64,000 nt of DNA from Neoechinorhynchus agilis (lineage: Eukaryota; Acanthocephala): NCBI GenBank assembly GCA_051530055.1, contig CM121342.1, positions 9,548,001 through 9,612,000 on the forward strand. The letters run 5' to 3'. Within the stretch, counting starts at the first letter, position 1, and every line of letters begins with the position of its first letter. Both the position numbers and the translations under genes were made by a program. The notes below the pieces were generated by a model, which searched no databases, was not told where the DNA came from, and worked only from the letters and a program-made list of their open reading frames with translations. This document shows, piece by piece, positions 11,463 through 22,525 of the stretch.

Positions 11463-13724
11463 ATGTCTCGATTGACGGAAATCATCAGTTCGGAATTTGT
11501 TGAAGTTGAATTCAGGAAGCGATACGCCGCAGTGCATTTCGAAGAAGAGGTTTATCTGATAGGTTTTTAGAACATTTCTTCATTAAGCATCCAATGATTT
11601 ACGTTCTAAACTTATAGGAGGATATTTGTTTAAAACAGGCGACAAGAAACGCGAGGAACCGTCGTGTGAATACAAATTCATTATTGCTTCAAAAGAGTTT
11701 AAAAAGATACCAAAACTCGTCAAACCAAGGATTAATTTCGGCGTTGCTGCCGATGAGACAAATATTCTTATTGCCGGTGGTCAGACTTTTGACAATGAGT
11801 AAGTACATTTTAGTTTCCTTTTTTCTAAGTAGAAACGATTTGTAGAGCTTTAAAGTCTTGCTACATTTTCAATATATCGATCGGAAAGTGGCAACAGATT
11901 TGTTCGTTGCCTGCACCGAATTCTGGTCCTGGTCTATGTTTTTCGAATAAATTCGCTCACTGTGTTGGAGGTTACGATATACTTTATGGACGTGCGGACG
12001 TTATTGGTGACCATTTGTTTTATGATTATACAAAAGATACGTGAGTTAAAAATTCCAAAATGTATTTAATGAAAACCACTCCGATCCTGATTTTTCGGGT
12101 GTTTATTCCCCGTGCCAATTATGCGTATTTGATGAATGCTTAACTTGAAATTAATTCCACCTGATAAATGATCTTTTTGATTAAAGACGTTCAGTTTGTT
12201 TGGAAATAGTTTCCTTTTATTTACTTCCAAACAAACTCATGATGAACCCCTTCCCCGGTGAGGATCGCAGAACGTCTTTCATCGAAAAAATCATTTACAT
12301 ACTCCCCGGACTGTCTTCACATATCGACAATTCCATCAGGATCTATTAGAATAATTGACTCATGTATTTTAGATGGATTGAGTTGCCTGTTATTGAACCA
12401 AAACGAGCGCGATCGTTAGTAGTGTATCCAAATGAAGAAGGCGTTAAGCAAGGTTTATACTGCATTGGTGGAATTGCATTGAACAAGGAAACGTACAAGC
12501 CATATCATATTCCAGATATACAGCGTTACGATTTTAAAACTACGAAATGGTCAGTGGTTTCTAAGATTCCTAAAATAGGCTCTGGAACTGCTGTTGGTTT
12601 CGCAGGTAGGTTGAAAAAAATACAACTTCGTGTTTAAAATGGCGAAATTGAATAATTTAGACGGGAAAGTTTTGATATCGAAACCTGTGATGGACGACAC
12701 GGGTAAAGTGGTTGATTTGGAACCACTGTACACTTATAATCTCGTGGATTCAACATGGTATGAAGGTGACGGTGGTGGTGGCTCTGATGGCACAGCTAAA
12801 ACAAAGAAGATAAATGAAGATGATGAAAGGTTTCTTAGGTCTATAGAATCTCTGGAGAAAGAACGTCAGGCGACCGATCGCTCTTCAAGTCAGTCTGAGA
12901 AATCTAAGACCAAATCAGAGCCACCAAAGTCCAGCGACTCGTCCACTGAAGGAAAAATTAAACCCATTATAAAAAAGAATATTAAGGACACAAATGAGAC
13001 TGAAAAGGAAGCGAAACCACTTGATGCGCCGAAGAAATCCAGCCATACTAAAAAGAAGAAGACGAATAAAAAAGATAAATCTGAAAAGTCTAAGAGATCG
13101 AAAAGCGGTAGTAAACCTGATTCTCGTTCAAAAGGCAAAACTGGAAAGATTGATAAGAAGGTGAAGGACGAAAAGGATGAAGTGAAAAGCGACGAATCAT
13201 CAGATTCCTCAGATGCGAGTGAGACCAGTACTCAAAATGAGAGGAAGGTGAAGCATAAATCCAAAAAAAATAAGGAGGTGAAAGGAAATAAAAGTCAAGA
13301 TTCATCTACGAGAACTGAGGAGTCGGGCGATTCTTCAAGCAAAGTTAAAGATAAAAAGAAGAAGCACAAAAAGCATAAAAGTGGGAAATCACACAAATCA
13401 AAGAAAGGTCATAAAAAATCGAAAAAAGATCATCAAAAGAGCAGCTCGAAGCGTGATAAATCGCAGAATGCGTATCCAATAAGTGGAAATGCTGGAGCAA
13501 ATTTAGATTTGACGGACAACCATTACAGTGAATATTCTTCGATGGAACTTTTGTCCTGCATATACACAAACTATTCTCCTAAATATCGATCAATAAAAGG
13601 TAGAAGATACAGACGCGACACAACAAGGAGCCTCCCACCTAGAAATCTCGATATTGTCGTTAAAAGTATAAGTGATATGTCCTTTTGGCCAGAAATGAGC
13701 AGTAGTGACAATCATACTCGTTGA
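11463..13724 (+). CDS. Kelch-repeat protein with Lys/Ser-rich C-terminal tail
   Basis: Five exons (11463-11562, 11618-11798, 11846-12040, 12373-12605, 12661-13724), all GT-AG and in phase, encode 590 residues. The first ~300 form a kelch beta-propeller: blades show the double glycine and downstream Trp (YLIGGYLF; ILIAGGQTF...GKWQQ; CVGGYD...DTWIELP; YCIGGIAL...TKWSVV; the last blade ends DSTW). The final ~250 are highly charged, dominated by KSKK, KHKK, SSD and SE runs, presumably disordered and phosphorylatable, with possible nuclear targeting; the very end (YRSIKGRRYRR and beyond) is less repetitive. No BTB, BACK or F-box is present. I do not recognise an orthologue. Introns 1, 2 and 4 are 47-55 nt; intron 3 is 332 nt because it contains a foldback element. 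Confidence 0.85.
12165..12297. repeat. Foldback (MITE-like) element inside kelch intron 3
   Basis: Outer arms 12165-12192 and 12270-12297 are inverted copies (25 of 28 match) and inner arms 12193-12205 and 12225-12237 pair perfectly (AGTTTGTTTGGAA). Together they explain why this intron is about 330 nt when its neighbours are ~50 nt. No coding capacity. Confidence 0.75.
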
Positions 13725-16700
13725 TTATATATTTAGGTCATTAAATTTCATTAATGTGTTTTTGTTTATCATAATTTTTTGGGCGTATAAATTCATGTTT
13801 TCATCGAATCGCATCCTGTTGCTTGACTGAGTGATTTTCAAATGGAGCCACGACAAACTTTCAATTCCTTAACCATTCTTCGTATAAATTTAAATATTGA
13901 TAAACATAGCAGGAAAAAGTCAAGCAATTTTCAAAATAATTTTAAACATTAGGTTTTGTGATCGATTGATTTCTAAGCTTTAAAACGGCAAAGATAAGTT
14001 CGCTCTGGTTCAAAAGATCCCATGATATTGGTATTCGTCTTCCTCGTAAATTCGCAATTATTTCAGAATGTTAATTTTATCAAAATATATTACATATTCA
14101 TTGCAAAAGTAAGTCCCGACCTTCAGTCTAAACTAAGAACGGACTGAAAAACAACCAAACCTTAGTTTTCCTTGACTTTTACAAACATTTAGGCAAAAAT
14201 ACGACGAATTCTTTAACGATAAAATTGTTTGTGTGACAATTGCAATTCCGATTATTAATCATAGTTTTTATCGCAAAATTCACATTTTATTGATATGGAT
14301 AAACATATTCGTAGATTTGTATCCGGCTAACAGTGGTCACCAATGGTAGCATTTTAAACTGAAAAGATTTCTTATAATATAAAACTAAAAAAGATATTAA
14401 TTTGTTCGACTATTTACTTCACTTTCATTCCGCGACATTGGTGTTTAGAGAAAATGTTAGAGCAACAAGCATTAAAGTCAAGACAGTCTAAGTGAGGATC
14501 TCAATATACTGAATTCTGCTCAAAAACGTATTTTGGGAATGATATATTAACATTGGTATTCCAAATGACAAAATTGAAGTAACAAAGTTCCGATATCCTT
14601 CGCCTATCCTTATCGTTTATTCCTGATAATATCTGAGATAATAAATCCTGTTTGACCTCGTCGAGGATAATGAGTTTACTAATCGATAGAGTTAGTTCTA
14701 AAATTAGTAGAATTTTATTACGAGAATAAGAATCATTGACTGTGTTACTCAGCTCTTTGTAAAGTATTATTTTTCTTAACGTTATTCGTAATAAAAAAAG
14801 GAATCAGCAAATCAACTCTTTTCGTTGATAATGGGGCTCCCTCTACCAAAATACGAAGGTTCCTCCGGTAAATGTTTCTATTATAGTTTTATTAAAGTCT
14901 CTTTCACGGGATACAAGGAATCAACTCTGTGGTTGAGGAGCTTTTTAGTCGTATTAGCAATGATCTACGCCTTCTTATGATGAACAGAACATATCATCCG
15001 CATAAATCAAATGATGAACGAATTTGTGTTTCGGAAAGCCTTTCATTAGGAACGCCATGACAATGGCAAATAAAGTCGGTAAAAATGCAGATTTTTGGGA
15101 TCCTCTATATTTGCTAAAACATTTGCTTTTATTATTATCTACCTCATAAAAGAAGCTATTCGTTTCAACTAACTGTAGAATTTAGGCAATCACCAATTTC
15201 TACTTTATAACTTTGAAAATTTACACCAATTGGTAAGAATACCGAAATATTTTCCGCAATACTGGCTTGCTATGTCGATCATTGCCAAGCATATTGTAAG
15301 GGTCAGGTGTCCCTTTTGTTGCAGATACTCTAAAGCCTTAAGCCTATATTTTGCTTACTCTTTTGAGGGATAAAACATCAGAAATAACACCGTTCTTGAT
15401 TTAAAAAAATTGAAATATCATGCCCGTTCAAGTAGTTACAAAAGCACTTTACGCCCTTCGGCACCGAGAAATACTAACATGAAGTTAAATTGCTTGATTA
15501 TCATTTTTAATCATCAGATCACTCTTGATGGTGGGTTTCTTGAATGTAAGGAATTCGTAATACCCAAGTCTTTATTTTAATAATAAAGTCCTATGGGCGA
15601 TCTTTTTACCCGGCATATTATATACAGCAACACCAGAGGATTGGCCATCGCCCGTCTCAAATTAAAACGAACAAACCTACGGAGAATTTGCAGTCGCAAA
15701 ACGATCTTTTTCACAGCCATCCATATCCGATCCATTCATCGGGCAGCTCCTAAGGTCTCATACGCTCCACAGCTCGATTAGATACAGCAGTTTAAAAGCA
15801 CTTTCTTATTTATAGCCTTCTTTATATAAATTGATATGAGTTAATTTTTTGTCCGAAATGCCTGAACTAAGCCGTGAACTTCCCGGTATTCAAATTCTCT
15901 ATTATCAAAGTATAAACCGTTTTTCCGTTTAATTCCCCATTATTTTCTTCTATTCGTGCATAATAAAAAATAATAACACTTTTTATTTGTTGATGCATAA
16001 AGAATAGGACCCAATGTTTATCTTATGGTTCGTTGATCGATTTCATTTGTGCTAAATCAGGTAGTCATTCCTGTATCGTCGATGTTTTGATATGCTCTTT
16101 AAACTCTCATCTTTTCGATTGATCGGTGTGCGAACCAAAAGGCAGTTTAAAGGGATCCAAACAATGCATTGTTTACGGAGATGATCGAATTGGTTAGGTA
16201 GATTTTAATTATTTAGAGTCAGTTAGAAGTCTATGAAACATCAAATAACGAAATTTAAGTACTGTGACCCTTTCATCGAATACGAGTTGTTTGTATTTTA
16301 AATGCATAAATGTATTAAATTTTTATTGGTTAAGGTAAGAATTTTCTTCTTGTATTTGCCACTGACTGGCTAGAATATAAACTAATTTTTCAGCTTGTAC
16401 TACAAGTAAAAAATGTTGGAGTATATCACGACGATCACCAAACATAACCAACATACTCATGGACCATTTCATTTACTCGTGAAAGATTAACGTTAACGTG
16501 ACTAAAAATGGGCCACTATTTTAGACAAAACTTATATAAGTTACCTGGATCGCATTTGTCGCAAAGCACATCGCGTTTTAACGGTCAAGCTAGACTGTAA
16601 CATTATATCGCTTCTAAAACCTCTGATCAGAATCAATGGAATTGATAACAGTTTTAATATCGCTAAGTCCGTTTTAATTCCTAAAAACTGTCGACTTTAT

Positions 16701-16830
16701 TTAAGTTTGTTTAGCGTACTTTAAGTGCCGATGTATACCACTGTATACCCCCGAGTATTTTGAATCTAGCGAAAACGGTAACAATGTATCCGGGTATTCA
16801 TACCTCGAAGAAGAATTTCATACCAAAGAA
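13725..16830. other. 3.1 kb AT-rich spacer without an intact gene
   Basis: Apart from the reverse-transcriptase relic listed separately, I see no gene, RNA gene or array. Short frames occur but have no recognisable composition or splice context. Confidence 0.6.
14810..15450 (-). mobile_element. Decayed non-LTR reverse-transcriptase relic
   Basis: On the minus strand 14980-15110 translates to a recognisable RT segment: GSQKSAFLPTLFAIVM corresponds to the usual G-P-L-S-P-x-L-F block, and HLIYADDMF contains the YADD catalytic motif of RT domain C. Flanking sequence in the same direction is coding-like but interrupted by stops (TAA follows the YADD block within six codons). No ends or target duplication are visible. 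The clade cannot be assigned; it is not the same family as the two near-identical CR1-like copies elsewhere in the window. Confidence 0.5.
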
Positions 16831-17457
16831 ATGGATATTAAAAGGGGCGAGATGAGTGATGGTTACGAATTTAAAACTAATTTCAATTTAATCGGAGATC
16901 ACTCGTTGTTGCATCAACAAACTTCACTTGGAGACTCCCAAAAAAATATATTCAATACATTACCAGTGCAATATTCTAAACGGATTATTCCCGAGCGAGT
17001 TCTTGAAGATCAAACTAGTATTGCAAACCCAAAAAATATTCGTCAACCATTCGAAAGCTCTGTTCGGAAGGATCAGGAACCATCTTTTGAAAGATTTGCT
17101 CGTATATTGAGAAACGTGAATTGCGTACCCGCAAAAGCAGAGTTCATTCATCAAAACAGTGACAAAATCGTTCAGATTTTTTCTAACAGTAGTGACATTG
17201 ATGAATTTAATGAAGGGGATTTAATGATGATCGAATTGGACTCAGCCAAGATGGATCTAATTAATGATGTTTGTAAAAGCTATAAAAATCAAAGTAGGAT
17301 CAACAAAAGATCATTCAGAAAAACCTTTTTGACGGAATGGTCGTACAAGATACAACTTATCGAAACTTCCCTATACTATCGAACAATGTTGTTGATGATG
17401 TTTTGTGTAACTGTCCTTTTTGTAATTGTCTATATTCTGGGCCTAATGATGGCATAA
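16831..17457 (+). CDS. Small predicted tail-anchored membrane protein
   Basis: A single open frame of 208 residues, with in-frame ATGs at 16831 and 16852. The first ~180 residues are hydrophilic with no signal peptide. The last ~24 (MMFCVTVLFVIVYILGLMM) form one strong transmembrane helix ending two residues before the C-terminus, the layout of a tail-anchored ER or mitochondrial outer-membrane protein. An acidic patch (SSDIDEFNEGDLMMIELD) precedes a basic stretch. It has the look of a SNARE-like or adaptor protein but I find no SNARE heptads or other diagnostic motif, so no function is assigned. It stands alone between gene-poor spacers. Coding status rests on length, the single C-terminal helix and absence of stops in AT-rich DNA. 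Confidence 0.5.
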   Translation: MDIKRGEMSDGYEFKTNFNLIGDHSLLHQQTSLGDSQKNIFNTLPVQYSKRIIPERVLEDQTSIANPKNIRQPFESSVRKDQEPSFERFARILRNVNCVPAKAEFIHQNSDKIVQIFSNSSDIDEFNEGDLMMIELDSAKMDLINDVCKSYKNQSRINKRSFRKTFLTEWSYKIQLIETSLYYRTMLLMMFCVTVLFVIVYILGLMMA

Positions 17458-17839
17458 AAATCGTTGACCAGTAGCCTGCGAGTTAGATGTATGAACAAAC
17501 ACTAAATTTAGAGAAACATCAGCAATCTAATTGAAATTAAAAAAATTTTAACAACTTAATTTTTTGTCCAACTGATGAAAATTGCGGTTTTAACTAAACT
17601 GATAATGAAATTTCTATTTCAACTAAAATGCTGGACATATTCAAAATAAATTGCAACGCTAAAATAGGAGATGCATGTAATTTTTGTTCTATTTCTACAT
17701 TGCAGCATAACAATCAAAATGAAAGCATTCACCTTAACACTATAGCATTTTATATTGATAAATATGATAAAAACGGTTTATTAAAGCATCGATAGAAAGT
17801 CCTTCGGGATAATAAAATTACACTTTCGGTGAGAATAAT

Positions 17840-18769
17840 CCCGGTCATTACATATTTTATTTATTCGAAATATTTCGCGAGGTATCCTCGCCTCTTCAGT
17901 CATCTAAAAATAGGTTTTCCATATTACGATTTTTGCTCGAGTGCATGGGATAGGGACCAATTACCCGATCGTGTTTCGTTTTTTGTTTTTCCATTGATTT
18001 TTTATATTGATTTTTATCACGTCGCTGGCTGGAAGTTTCAAGCTAAAATTAGCTTTATTTCCCTCCATTGTGTTTGACGCAGCGATGTGTAAAGCCTACC
18101 AGGCGTCTTTTTAAGATTTTTTCTTTTTCCAGGAAGTAGGTGCCATTAAAATCAGCGCGATGCTTAAAAGTCTCTTGATGATTTGAGATTGCCGAAGAAT
18201 GCTCAAATCGAATGCAAGCTTGCTTATGTTGCGAGACCCTCTTCTTAATGCCCTGCATCGTTTGTCCGATGTAGACTTGTTCACAGTGCATTCTGTATAT
18301 TTCATGCATCGGCTCAGTTTTACTCTTCCCCTTGAATGTGCATCTGAGGGCGATTCCTTTATTGTTATAGAGACGAGTTCCAGCCTTCTTACTCATAATG
18401 GAGTAGATCATCTGATTTGTTTCATCATCAATAAAGTTCACTTTTTCGAAGCATACAGGCTCTGCAGAAGATTTTTGGTTGTGGTTGTTGTGTGGATGGT
18501 AATTCCCGCTTTTGATTCCACGGTCTATAATCCATTTCGGATATCCTCTCATTTTTAGCTCCTGGACTATCCTCTCCCTTTCTATACTTCACGCCAATCG
18601 AGTGGATGAGATAAGAGAGGCTCTTCGGAAGTATGAAGAGACCGCCGAGATTTTATGCCTTATCGGTTGGTGGCTTGACCAGTGTGGTGGTCCCCATGGT
18701 AGGTTCGCCTTAGAACGCTTGACAAGGACGTCCAGGAACGAGACCTCACCGTCGATGCCCTCTTACGCC
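17840..18769 (-). mobile_element. Penelope-like retroelement 3' part (linker, GIY-YIG endonuclease, 3' UTR), broken
   Basis: On the minus strand the post-RT linker FLDVLVKRS ... HWSSHQPIRHKISAV leads into KMRGYPKWII and then a GIY-YIG endonuclease domain at 18055-18320: CEQVYIGQTMQGIKKRVSQH, followed by the conserved SAISNHQ and H-x-A-D-F block. RT plus GIY-YIG is diagnostic of Penelope-like elements. The downstream sequence (GACTGAAGAGGCGAGG ... CCTCGCGAAATATTTCG ... AATAAATAA) has the hairpin-plus-A/T tail common at Penelope 3' ends. The 5' part is missing: at 18769 the element abuts a CR1-like LINE fragment. It is broken and truncated. Confidence 0.85.
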
Positions 18770-19200
18770 TTTTGCGAGGGATAGACTGATAAAAAAGGTA
18801 GAATGGCAGTGAATGTATTGTTTGCGATTGTGAAGATAAGATTCGAGCCAGCGGATCTGCCACAAGTGGAAACCAAAATCGGAGCAGGCCCGGAGAAGGA
18901 GTGAATTGTCCACGGAGTCGAATGCTTTCGATAAATCAAGTTGAATGAGACGGGTGACGAGCAAAGGATTATTGTCGAGGTTACGTAGGAGCGTGTCATA
19001 AATGCAAAGTAGGGCCTCGATTGCAGAAAAACTGGGTCGGACGCCGTGAAAGAAGGTGAGATTAAAAACATTTTTCTATGATTTTTGAAAGAGCGGATAG
19101 AATAGAAATTGGACGAAATGATTAGGTGGAAATAGTATGTCTGTTTTTGGAATAAGGATAAGTTTAGCAGTTTTCAGGCATGAGAAGTTTTCAGGCGTTA
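18770..19200 (-). mobile_element. CR1-like LINE fragment (RT domain), copy 1
   Basis: From 19047 down to 18770 the minus strand is nearly identical to 39233-39509 on the plus strand, encoding RPSFSAIEALLCIYDTLL and the RT core LIQLDLSKAFDSVDNSLLL ... QIRWLESYLHNRKQYIH. Upstream, 19060-19200 encodes shifted pieces of RT block 0-1 (KLILIPKTD; FRPISILSALSKIIEK), so copy 1 extends further 5' than copy 2 but is frameshifted. The fragment ends abruptly at TKGV/AKGV, just before RT domain B, where the Penelope-like element begins. Confidence 0.85.
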
Positions 19201-19924
19201 AAAAAGCAAATATCATCTCACCCAACGGATTCATTGATTGTTCATTGAGCTCATATTTTTAAACCGTATCATGCAATCAATGAATCCGTTTTTCGTGTAA
19301 GCTAAAAAGCTTAAGTGGAAATCTTGGAATCGAGTTCCAAGAAAATCAATTCGTTTTTTTGTTCTCGTCAGAAATTGGGCTTTTAATGTAAATTGTAATC
19401 TTTCTCATGTATCTATTTAATCTTTCAAATTTTTTATGAGAAGCTCATAAGAGTTCAAAAACCATAATCCGTTCATTAAGGGTTATGCAAAAGAGATCAA
19501 TAAAAATAATTGTTTGAAAATTGCAGCGATGTCAAATATGGACAATTTTGAAAGGAAGCATCACGATCTTTTTTCAAATTCCTATAAATAACATATGAAT
19601 TTTATAGCTTCTAATAACGCATCGAGTTGTAATCAACGATTTGACGAAAGCTTTATCTACGTTAACTTTATAATTTCCTTTTTTATGCCGTTAAATGATA
19701 CAATTTTAGTATAGAATACATTTACAGTGCTATACCTGCGAAAAGTGCAAAGATTGTGCTACTTGGGGACTTTTTATGAATAGAATAGCAACTAATAAGC
19801 TGAGAATTAAAGTTGCTAGGGATAAAAGTTTATTTATAAATTTGATAAAGTGCCCTTTTGGCTTATGGAAGATAAAGGGTTGTATCAGAGATTGGTTATT
19901 CCACATGCATTTTGATGTTGTCGA
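19201..19924. other. AT-rich spacer, short inverted repeat only
   Basis: A 17-bp inverted repeat (AACGGATTCATTGATTG near 19219 and its complement near 19275) is the only structure seen. No gene is supported. Confidence 0.5.
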
Positions 19925-20165
19925 CTTCAAAGAAGAATCAATCACTGTTGAGTTCCGAAGTAGAGACGTATGGAGCGCTTGGCAGCTCGGCACTCACTCT
20001 GCTCCAGGATCTCTCGAAGAAATTGAGAGAAACGACCGGCGACGCACGAGCAGGTGTATTCCTGCGACAAAATATCTCGCTTGCAGTACAACGAGGCAAT
20101 ATTGCTAGCGTGATAGCGACAGCCGAGGAACGAGCGAAGCTCCAATTTTGCGGACTGTGGTGATT
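19925..20165 (+). mobile_element. LINE C-terminal fragment (REL-type LINE family), plus strand
   Basis: The frame at 19942-20145 reads VETYGALGSSALTLL ... TTGDARAGVFLRQNISLAVQRGNIASVIA. This is the extreme C-terminus of the non-LTR family that also occurs at 57115-58882, 58990-59165 and 61505-61945 on the minus strand; the 57.1 kb copy has VETLRALGSSAL ... AGAFLRQNIVLAI-RGNAASVIA in the equivalent place. Everything upstream of the last ~75 codons is missing, as in 5'-truncated LINE insertions. It is followed by AT-rich sequence with no clear tail. Confidence 0.8.
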
Positions 20166-20434
20166 GCGCGTTTTGTACTTTAACAAGTAAAATTTAATGG
20201 TTTTAATTTTTTTAATGCATCAAGTATTCTTTTTAGAAATATCGCTATGTAATGAATCTGTGGTAAATAAAATTATTGTATTTGTCTGCACGTTTTAATA
20301 GAAATTTCTCGCAATTTGATTAAATTCTTACAAGAAATCTCTATTCGTGTTTCCGGCGCATTTTAATTTCGATAACTGAAAAATTAGCCAATAATGTATA
20401 TTTTGTAAGGTATCCACAGCTTCTTCGTCTATCA

Positions 20435-20690
20435 CTCTGGATCACTCAGCTGCCGTCCTAATGTAACGGTCGAAATGGCAAATGCAGCGTCCCCCTCGTT
20501 GCACAGCCAGGCATTTGTTTTTTTAGTAAGAATGCCTTCGGATCATCATCGATTCGTCTTTATATTTTGGACAATTGTTTTACGAGGTACTACGGCACGG
20601 TCTTAAAAAGACCCGAGTGTCCCGACCCCAAAGGGAACGAAATAATGATTTCGCCCCAGGTCCCTATATTTGGTCTTTTTTGCAAGAAAA
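20435..20690 (+). repeat. Dispersed repeat, copy 1 (second copy at 61290-61475)
   Basis: CTGGATCACTCAGCTGCCGT near 20441 recurs with few changes at 61297, and GGGAACGAAATAATGATTTC with its flanks recurs at about 61420. Orientation is the same at both sites; copy 2 lacks about 70 bp internally. Both plus-strand copies contain KRPECPDPKGNEIMIS-like coding similarity. The family is not recognised; it is probably part of a retroelement. Confidence 0.65.
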
Positions 20691-20782
20691 CGCGGAAATT
20701 CCATTCATTCGTAACGATCTTAAAATTGGATTTAACTTCTTTTTATGATATTTGTTTCACGTTTTTCTCTGCATTTTAGAAG

Positions 20783-21963
20783 ATGAGACTTAAAGCTCGA
20801 TTCAAAGATGTCTATCAGATGCAGCGAGTTCTTGCACTGATTTTAAAAACCAGCAAGCATGGTATAATCCGATTTTCAAACACCAAAGTCAGTCTCATGG
20901 CACGAGAGCATTTATGCTGTTCGAGCAGTTGCAGTCGAATTTGGTGTGAGATCGATCGAGACTGCATTTTCGATCAATACTCATTAGATGGCAACCTCTG
21001 TGGCCCAAGTGATCTTCAATCAAATTGCAGTTGTGATATCGTAATTGAAGTGAATCTCGAAGATTTTCTCAAAGCGCTTAGATCAGGTAATCAAAATAGT
21101 TCGGTTTGCTACTTAAAATTGACAAAAAGAGAGAACATTTGCCTAAGCGTTCAATTGACTGTTCCGCTTGACTGCGATACGCGAATGAGAGTTACTGAAA
21201 ATGCCAGCACGGATGATATTCCTCATACTCAACTAACTCATAACATCGCAGTAAAGCTCATTGACCGACGATTTTGGGATCAATTAGGCGAGCCACAAGT
21301 TCTAAGGTACGATGCGAGTGTAAGCCTTAATCCGCAACTTAAAAGAACACTCAGAAATCTAACGTTGATGCTTCATTCGAACATACAGCAAAGTTGTTTC
21401 AAAAGGTTATTAAAAAATAAATTTGCAAAATCATCATAATTTTTAGGCCCCATAAATTGGTAAGTAAGATTTGGGTTTAGATTCGCGTTATGTACTCCTT
21501 TATTCGAGATAAATTGGATCCTTTAAAGAATTCTACCAAAAACGAAATAATGATCAAATAAAATTCAAATGGCGTTTTTTGAATTCTTACTAGATCAAAT
21601 GAAGTGTCACCAGTACTCGATAGACTAAAATTGATTTCTCCGACGGTTAAAATCGGTCTTCATGGCTCATCGCTTTTGATCTCTGTAAAAACCGATTCAG
21701 TCAGTATCGAAGGAGCTCTTAAAAATGTCCAAGTGCTAGAAAGAGTTGCAAATGCAACATTAGATACCTCCGAAGTATTCGATAATTTGAGCTGCCCAAG
21801 TCCACGCTGCAGTGTGAACGTCGACTGTAAAGAAATTGCCAACTTTTTGCAAGCGTCAGGTAACATGGGAGGAAATCTGATCTGCAATATAAGGACTGGA
21901 GAGCAAATCAGTTTATTTTTGATTAGCCACCACCTGAAAATTCAGTTTACGATTCCGTGTTAG
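20783..21963 (+). CDS. HUS1: Checkpoint clamp subunit HUS1
   Basis: HUS1 is one ring segment of the 9-1-1 (RAD9-RAD1-HUS1) PCNA-like clamp loaded at damaged DNA to activate ATR signalling. The start MRLKARFKDVYQMQRVLALI matches the HUS1 N-terminus, followed by the typical ICLSVQLTVPLDCDTRM strand region and, after an intron, VLDRLKLISPTVKIGLHGSSLLISVKT, equivalent to human ERMKNISNHLVIEANLDGEL. My model is 20783-21405 plus 21594-21963 (GT-AG, phase 2, 188-nt intron), 330 residues against 280 in human. The donor is uncertain: a second in-phase GT at 21363 would remove 14 residues, and the segment just before the junction aligns poorly. The frame opens 2 nt after CTCTGCATTTTAG, a strong acceptor-like tract. 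Confidence 0.88.
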
Positions 21964-22525
21964 TTTAAAATTTACATAAATCGTTTCTGTTTCGTACTTT
22001 AAACATGGGGATTTGACTCCAATGAAGATCGTGGTTCTTTTCCTTCTTTTTGTTCGTGAAGCTATTAAAGTTCAATCTCAAATCAGCGCATAAACAATCC
22101 GCGAACGCATAAATTTTATAATTTTTTCTTAATCAATATTGTAAATGATTATTATCCAAGATTTTTCTTAACAAAAGATAAAATATCAGGAACATCACGA
22201 GTTTAGATCGTAGAAATTTAAGATTCTCAAAGTTTTGTGTCGATAATATATAAAACTAAATTCAACTATCCCAAGTTTTGTATTTACTCTCAAATCTTAG
22301 CTCAACAGATCACATTCACCAAAGTAACTCACTGATGAATTGTAACAAACTCGATTTAGAGGTAGAGTTTATTTTTGTTTGGTAATAATCGGTCAGTGCC
22401 CGTACACGAAACACAGTGAAGTCGTTCTTTTGACCGCACTGTACTGCGAACGCGTGTAAGGCACTTGTTCTGAAACAATGCGCAAGTGGGCGGCATCCAC
22501 TTCCCCAGAGCCGTCCTTCGTTGGC
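21964..22525. other. Spacer between convergent HUS1 and MNK 3' ends
   Basis: No gene is seen. The stretch is AT-rich and should hold the 3' UTRs of both genes. Confidence 0.6.

Noticed and set aside
18199-18558. 119-codon plus-strand frame
   Set aside because: Antisense to the Penelope GIY-YIG region.
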